Below are positions 14,275-19,652 of a stretch of 19,652 nt of DNA, piece by piece. This stretch comes from Syntrophomonadaceae bacterium (GTDB lineage Bacteria; Bacillota; Dethiobacteria; DTU022): contig PUKR01000144.1 of the NCBI GenBank assembly GCA_003552365.1, positions 1 to 19,652 on the forward strand. The letters run 5' to 3'. Positions within the stretch are counted from its first letter, which is position 1. Each line of letters starts with the position of its first letter. Position numbers and translations under genes: made by a program. A model generated the notes under the pieces. That model searched no databases. It worked only from the letters and a program-made list of their open reading frames with translations, and was not told the origin of the DNA.

Positions 14275-17200
14275 CTTTAACATGGCCCAGGGGGCTAAAA
14301 CTTCGAAAAATGTATCTCCGCCGTGTAAATATAGCGGGTCTTCCTTGTTGGATTTATCGTGGTAAAAATTAGTTTTAAAGCCGTGATCGGCAACCAGGAG
14401 TAAAAGATCTCCCGCGGCAAGGTATTCCAGGAAAGGAAGTAGCTTTTTCCTGCTTTGCATGAGCAGTTCTTCCAGGAGGATAGGCAGTAGATCCCTTGAA
14501 GCATGGAATTTTTCATCCACAAAATTGTATTTTACCGCTTTCAAGGGACTGGATGGATTTTCGATTGCTTTTCTATTATCTACCGCTTCAAGAAAAGATT
14601 CCGGGTCGGAGACCAGTTCAGCTAATAGTTGTTCATCCATATTAAGCACATGACCGAGAATTCCCTCGTCTTTCAAGGGTTGTAACTGTGTTTCCGTGTT
14701 TGTTGGTTGAAGCGCCCACAAGAGGCCTTCACGTAAAATCTCAAATTCGTAGTTGGCAATGGAGTAGTCTAATATTTCCTTCCAGGTATCGAGCCTGGCC
14801 CCGTCAATGATTACCAGGTAAACCCCCCGGGTTTTCTCTTCTTTGACTACCCATGAAGGAAACCGGTTGAACAGGCTTCGCAAACTTTGCCGATTTGGGG
14901 AGTCTTCCTGCTTGTAATGAGCAGCAAAACTACTGTTAAGCGTTTCAAGCAGGGATGCATAATGGCGCTGCCACCTCTTGACAGTTACCTCGGGGATTAA
15001 ACTATAACCCTGCATACTTTCAAGCTTTTGTAGGGAGAGCTCAAATGGTGCAAGCATAGTATAAAAACGTTCCCAGTGCTTATCGCTGGGCGGGGGATTC
15101 TGGGCTATCTTTTCAGTTTCGCGCAGGATCCGGTTGCATTCGGCCAGGGTATGGAGGGTTTCCAGGTAGTTTTGTTTTTTTTCCCGGTGGGAAATGCCCA
15201 GGCCGGGCCTGTCCCTGGCTGCGGTTTTTAATACTTCCCGGAACATGCCGGTTATGATATTCAGCTGAGGCGCAGATTCTTCTGCGGATATAAGCATAGC
15301 CAGTTTTTCGGCGGTCTTTTTGCTTACTGCCTGGAAAAATGGTTCGTCAACCAGTATTTCGATTAAAGGTTCAAACCGGTTGTATTCGGCACCACTTAAG
15401 CGATAATAGCTATCTAGCAGTTGTTCCGGGGAAACCAGGCCGGTCGCTTTATCTGCGGCCTGTTCCATAAAACCTTCCGGCAGGTTATCCTGTTCGGCCA
15501 GCAAATATTCTCCCAGGGCGGCCAGATCTTCGCTGTAATCATACCAGGTTTGGATTAAAGGTTCAGTTTGACCGTCGATAAGCATTTTAAAAAGCGAGTG
15601 AGGGTCTTCTTTTTCCGTTCCCTTTTTTTCAGTGAAGGGGCAGTAAATTTTTAGCCAGCTCCACAAAAGGGCCAGAGCAATAAGGTTTACTTCGCCGAGT
15701 TGCCCGGCCGGTCCGACCAGGCTGGGGAACCTGTCATCCAAGATAGTTTTGATTACATGTTTTTCCTTATTAGAAGCATTACTGTCACTTTCCCGGGATT
15801 CCATCTCCGGCCGGTCTTGCCCGGCTACCCTGATATAATCGGGTGGTTTTGTTTCCCCTCCTTCCAGCCAGCTTTGAAATAATTCTTTTAATTGTTCTGT
15901 ATGGAAGACTCGATCGGCAAGCATCTCCTGCAGATCCTTGAACGAACGCTCGGCAATGATGGCATCACCGGTCAAGGCACGGTTAATTTGAGCTACTGAG
16001 TTCTGATTGATCAAAGGTTTTAGCTTCTTAACCAGTTCACTTCCGTTGACAGCAGCATCAATATTTAGAATATTGTGCAGGGGTTCCGCTTCCCGCCGCC
16101 TGCCGATAAGTTCAAGATGTTCTGCATGGGCTTTAATTTTTTGTCTTTCTTCTCTATTTTGAAGCGCTCTTACATATTCCCGCAGCCCTTCTAAAACCTG
16201 CTTTTCTACACCGTCTTTGGCCGGCAGCTCAAGCTCTTCCCCGAGTAAAAACCCGCAGGTGCAGGCCGGGCGTTCTGCAAGCAGCAGTTCATTTGCGGCC
16301 TGGCATTCTCTTTCAAGTGGTTGGGCCAGCGCCCTGTTTACGCTAACCAGGTCGTTTTTTACCACTAAGGCATTGACCTGGCCCAGCTGCCGGAGTAACC
16401 GGTAGGCTTCTGTTTCAAGGATGGCCCGGTATGGTTTCATGCGATCCGGACCTACCTCCCGGTTGTGTTCAGAAAGATAAACGGCGCTATATTCCACCTG
16501 GAACTGTTTAAATTCCCGTTTTAATCTTTCCCGGTATTTTTCTTCCCAGAGAAGGGCTTCCTCTTCTAAAAGATCAATCAAAACCTGGTAACGCCGGCGC
16601 AGCTCTTCGTAATTTTCGTCTGCAGGGATTTTTAAGGTTTCATCTTTAAGGTAATGTCCCAGGCGCAGTATTTCAGACAAATCATCATTGAAAAATTGTT
16701 CCAGGGCGGTAAGGCGTTGCCAGTCATCAACCAGTAAGGGAGAAGACTGGCATGCAGTGAGAAAACGTTCGAGGCCTTCCCGGGAAGCATAGGATGTTTT
16801 GATCTCGTCCAAAAAAGTGTTAAAACGGTTTACCGCTTTACTGAGGTTGTCCCAGTTGACAGAGGCAAAGAAGGGGTAGTTTTTCAATTGTTCAATCCGC
16901 TTGTTAATTTCCGCAGTTTTTTTGCTCCACTCCACTTTAAAAGAAATAACTGCTTCCCAGGCCTGCTGTTGGGCGGTGAAAGTAAGGGGACCGCTGCGCA
17001 GTTTTGCCGGTAGAAATGGAAGCCCGGTTAAAATTTTTTGCAGCTCGGGCCTGATTAAACTCCCGGGCCCCACTGCTTCAATGTTCCAGAACCGGTAGTA
17101 ATTAACCTGTGAAGGACCCAGCCTTTTATTTCCCTGGTACGCTGTGATTGCCCCGCTTAAGATAGCGGCGGTGCCCAGCACCTGGAAACAGGTGGCATTA

Positions 17201-19652
17201 AGCCCGAAGGGGCCCTTGCGCAGGTGGCGGTAGAGCCGCTCCAGGCTAATTTGTCCTTCTTCAGGGATCCTGGCCAGGAATTCGGCAGTTAACGGCGATG
17301 TTTTTGGATTAATTTCGAGTTGATAGTTTTGGCCTTTCTTTTTGACCAGGCCCAGGGGTACCAGGTAGCTTTCAATCATCATCCTGGTTCCCCGCTCGAT
17401 GTTCTCTTCTTCAAGGTGCGGGGAAAACAGCAAGTCGAGAGTCCTTTGTATTAAGCTGCCGCTTACCTGTTCGCTCAAGGGGCGGATTTCGCTGTGCCGG
17501 GGATAGCGGGCTTTTAAAATTTCAGCGGCAACCCGGGTGATCAATTCCTTAAAAGGCATGTATCCGTAAGAAGATGGGGCGGGCATGTGCTCACCGGCAC
17601 GCAAATGGCCCTGGAAGTACAGGTTGCGAAAAATATCTTTAACCTTTCCTATTTCTTCTCCGAACCGGGTTTCAACTTGCTTGCTTATTTGACGGCCGGT
17701 GGGGCTGTTATCTGCCGCATATTCTTCTTTGAGCAGCAAATGGGCATAAGCATTACGCAGCTGTTCTTCCTCGGCGGATGAGATTTCACGGGGCACCCAC
17801 AGAGCCAGGCAGCGGCGTAGTGCGAGGTCACATTCTTCCAAAAATGATTGCCAGGAAAAAGAACTTCTATTATCCTGGCTAGAAAAATAGGGCGGTACAA
17901 GGAAAAAAGCAAAGTCGGTTTCTTTTTGGTGCAGTTCTTCCCGTAAGTCCTCCAGTGCATCCCCGGATAGTTCCGCCGGAGACTTAAAGATTACTTTACC
18001 GGTTCGCGTAGTATTTTGCCAGGTGATTTCTTCGTCTTTAAACGGTTCTTCCTGCAGTTTGTTTAAAGGTAAATAAGTTTCATCAAGCCAGGGCAAAAGC
18101 CCGTCGATGATCCTTTGGTCAGCCGGGGCCAGGGAGGAGGCGATACTGGTTAACTTCTTTTGCATTAACAGGGTTACATCGGCCTTGAGATCGATGGAAT
18201 AGGTCGGTTCGCCTTTTTCGTTTTCTTTTAAAGAAATGTAGGCGCCATGGGCATAAAGTTTTTCCATTATTTCTTCTATGTAGTCATAATTGATGCTGCT
18301 TTCCAAACCGCTGTAACGGTAAAGGAGCAGCTGGACCAATTCCCCGGCGGTGAACCGTTTTGGCGCCCTGGCAAGGGATCCGATGATAAGCAGCTTGAGC
18401 AGTTTTAAAGACACTTCTGCATCGGTGGAATCACTGAAGATATTTTCTGCTTCCCGTTCATAGTAGTGAAATACCTGGTCGCTGTAAGGGTTGGTTTCAA
18501 CGGTTTCCCGGATGCGTTCCCGGAAATGATCGAAGATATGATCAGGAGTTAGGAGATTTTCTGCCGGTTGATCTAAGAAAGGAGGTATACTTCTCCTGTC
18601 ATCTCCCACCAGGCGGTAATGAATAAAATCAATTACACCGCGGTGCTGGGAAAACAAGGGGCGCAGTTCGTCCAGTAAATCCACTGTAGCCGGGTGAACC
18701 GGGTATAATTCAAAGAAATCTTCCCTGGAAAAAGGCAGGGTGGCAAAGGCGTTGTGCAGTTCTTCCAGGATCTGCGGCAGGGCCTGATCGGCGTGCTCTG
18801 TTTTTTGAACCAGGCGTCCGGATACAATCTCTTTGACATGCTCACCGGAAAGTTGAAAACGGACCGGGTAGCGGTCCTTAATTTTATGAAGCAGTTCCCC
18901 GGAAAGGGAGCCGGTATTTTCAATATTTTCCTGCATAGTGGCGATAATCCAGGCCGGAACTGCTTCAGCGAACTCACCAAGATACTGCAAAAAACGGATA
19001 TCTTCGTTGTAAGCCCGGGGGTTTTCTTTTGAGCGCAAGAATTCAGAGAGTTCATCAACAAGCAGCAGCAATCCACCATATCCTTTTTGCTTTAAGGCCA
19101 GGTTTATTTTATCAAAAGCATCCTGGCGGGGTAATTCCAACAGGTCGGCAGGTAACTTTCCCGTTTCTTCATCCGGTTCGGAAAGGGTTGAAAACTCATT
19201 GGTTTCGGGTGCTCCACGCTCTTTCAGTTTTGCCGTCACCTGTTTCAGAATGATTTCTTCCAGGTACTCGCGGTTGCTGTGTTCTACCAGGGATATTTCT
19301 ACAACCAGTGGATTTTTAGAAGCAGCTTGATTGGCCAGGCCCGGTAGTTTATCATCGGTGGTTTTACTTTCCCGGCAGGTTTTGCAAAATTCTTGACGTG
19401 CTTCTTCTTCGCCGAGAGTCAAACTTAATATGTTTAAAAGGTGAGACTTTCCCGACCCGTAATTTCCAATCACGAAAAAGCCCTCTCCCAGTGAAGTGGC
19501 AATCTTTTTGAATATATTAGTGAGGGTGAAGTTAACCTCGGAGGTAAGGATAAAGGTTTCAACCATGTGACGCCGCAGATCTCTATTATGCAGGTCGGCA
19601 AGACGGATAACCGTACGTACCGGGGGGACCTGGATTAAATCCCTGATTTTCA
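14266..19652 (-). CDS. BrxC/PglY-like ATPase fused to PglZ phosphatase domain (5' end at or past window edge)
   Basis: One uninterrupted frame of about 1,790 residues. Reading continues upstream of the ATG at 19566 with KIRDLIQVPPVRTVIRLADL and no stop. The next codon is NTG at the window edge, so the true start is probably one base outside. Numbering from the 19566 Met: Walker A GNYGSGKS 34-41, Walker B LLLLVDE 166-172 followed by LSEFLRSK, then about 1,100 residues typical of DUF6079/BrxC-PglY proteins, with alpha-helical charged stretches around 850-1100 and PACTCGF near 1100. After a polar linker (about 1255-1275), a PglZ-type alkaline-phosphatase-superfamily domain carries VIIDGARLD (Asp1588), QPTNTET (Thr1622-1626), ADHGF (Asp1727, His1728) and HGGDTFFE (His1748), so metal and nucleophile positions look intact. 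In BREX phage-defence systems these are two separate essential proteins. The last gene in its direction; partners would lie beyond the right edge. Confidence 0.85.
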   Translation of the reverse strand, partial: KIRDLIQVPPVRTVIRLADLHNRDLRRHMVETFILTSEVNFTLTNIFKKIATSLGEGFFVIGNYGSGKSHLLNILSLTLGEEEARQEFCKTCRESKTTDDKLPGLANQAASKNPLVVEISLVEHSNREYLEEIILKQVTAKLKERGAPETNEFSTLSEPDEETGKLPADLLELPRQDAFDKINLALKQKGYGGLLLLVDELSEFLRSKENPRAYNEDIRFLQYLGEFAEAVPAWIIATMQENIENTGSLSGELLHKIKDRYPVRFQLSGEHVKEIVSGRLVQKTEHADQALPQILEELHNAFATLPFSREDFFELYPVHPATVDLLDELRPLFSQHRGVIDFIHYRLVGDDRRSIPPFLDQPAENLLTPDHIFDHFRERIRETVETNPYSDQVFHYYEREAENIFSDSTDAEVSLKLLKLLIIGSLARAPKRFTAGELVQLLLYRYSGLESSINYDYIEEIMEKLYAHGAYISLKENEKGEPTYSIDLKADVTLLMQKKLTSIASSLAPADQRIIDGLLPWLDETYLPLNKLQEEPFKDEEITWQNTTRTGKVIFKSPAELSGDALEDLREELHQKETDFAFFLVPPYFSSQDNRSSFSWQSFLEECDLALRRCLALWVPREISSAEEEQLRNAYAHLLLKEEYAADNSPTGRQISKQVETRFGEEIGKVKDIFRNLYFQGHLRAGEHMPAPSSYGYMPFKELITRVAAEILKARYPRHSEIRPLSEQVSGSLIQRTLDLLFSPHLEEENIERGTRMMIESYLVPLGLVKKKGQNYQLEINPKTSPLTAEFLARIPEEGQISLERLYRHLRKGPFGLNATCFQVLGTAAILSGAITAYQGNKRLGPSQVNYYRFWNIEAVGPGSLIRPELQKILTGLPFLPAKLRSGPLTFTAQQQAWEAVISFKVEWSKKTAEINKRIEQLKNYPFFASVNWDNLSKAVNRFNTFLDEIKTSYASREGLERFLTACQSSPLLVDDWQRLTALEQFFNDDLSEILRLGHYLKDETLKIPADENYEELRRRYQVLIDLLEEEALLWEEKYRERLKREFKQFQVEYSAVYLSEHNREVGPDRMKPYRAILETEAYRLLRQLGQVNALVVKNDLVSVNRALAQPLERECQAANELLLAERPACTCGFLLGEELELPAKDGVEKQVLEGLREYVRALQNREERQKIKAHAEHLELIGRRREAEPLHNILNIDAAVNGSELVKKLKPLINQNSVAQINRALTGDAIIAERSFKDLQEMLADRVFHTEQLKELFQSWLEGGETKPPDYIRVAGQDRPEMESRESDSNASNKEKHVIKTILDDRFPSLVGPAGQLGEVNLIALALLWSWLKIYCPFTEKKGTEKEDPHSLFKMLIDGQTEPLIQTWYDYSEDLAALGEYLLAEQDNLPEGFMEQAADKATGLVSPEQLLDSYYRLSGAEYNRFEPLIEILVDEPFFQAVSKKTAEKLAMLISAEESAPQLNIITGMFREVLKTAARDRPGLGISHREKKQNYLETLHTLAECNRILRETEKIAQNPPPSDKHWERFYTMLAPFELSLQKLESMQGYSLIPEVTVKRWQRHYASLLETLNSSFAAHYKQEDSPNRQSLRSLFNRFPSWVVKEEKTRGVYLVIIDGARLDTWKEILDYSIANYEFEILREGLLWALQPTNTETQLQPLKDEGILGHVLNMDEQLLAELVSDPESFLEAVDNRKAIENPSSPLKAVKYNFVDEKFHASRDLLPILLEELLMQSRKKLLPFLEYLAAGDLLLLVADHGFKTNFYHDKSNKEDPLYLHGGDTFFEVLAPWAMLKKK

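Noticed and set aside
18633..19079. 148-codon frame on the minus strand within the ATPase gene
   Set aside because: It is a shifted-frame shadow of the large continuous ORF, with no ribosome binding site and a cysteine-rich low-quality translation.
1..19652. tRNA or rRNA genes, CRISPR arrays, insertion sequences
   Set aside because: No cloverleaf consensus, regularly spaced repeats or transposase frame was seen on either strand.

Overview
The window looks like a chromosomal segment of a low-to-mid GC Firmicute, probably a Clostridia lineage. The reasons are the cdaA-cdaR-glmM-glmS order typical of Gram-positives, strong GGAGG-type ribosome binding sites, GTG and TTG starts, and separate AmmeMemoRadiSam genes. 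I cannot name the species from sequence alone.

Layout, left to right. (1) A MarR-type regulator on the minus strand (53-568). (2) About 880 bp without a convincing gene (569-1449), holding several perfect short palindromes and two promoter-like signals. (3) A plus-strand cluster: a LigB/Memo-like protein, an AMMECR1-domain protein and a radical SAM enzyme (1450-3864). (4) A plus-strand run of cell-envelope and translation genes: cdaA (c-di-AMP synthase), a short YbbR/CdaR protein, glmM, glmS, glnS, a small membrane protein and asnS (4019-12401). GlmS and GlmM supply glucosamine-1-P for peptidoglycan, and CdaA/CdaR/GlmM form the known c-di-AMP control module. (5) A convergent minus-strand pair of membrane proteins (12406-13846): a dolichol/phytol kinase-like protein and a degenerate cation-diffusion-facilitator-like protein. 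They are preceded by a roughly 260-nt leader that folds into nested helices behind an extended -10 promoter. (6) A very large minus-strand gene (14266 to the window edge) encoding a BrxC/PglY-like (DUF6079-type) P-loop ATPase joined in one chain to a PglZ-type alkaline-phosphatase-superfamily domain.

The two items most likely to be new are the ATPase-PglZ fusion, which suggests a BREX-related phage-defence locus continuing beyond the right edge, and the structured leader RNA at 13875-14104. The rest is mostly conserved housekeeping with some unusual local regulatory-looking palindromes. All family assignments come from motif reading by eye; no database search was run.
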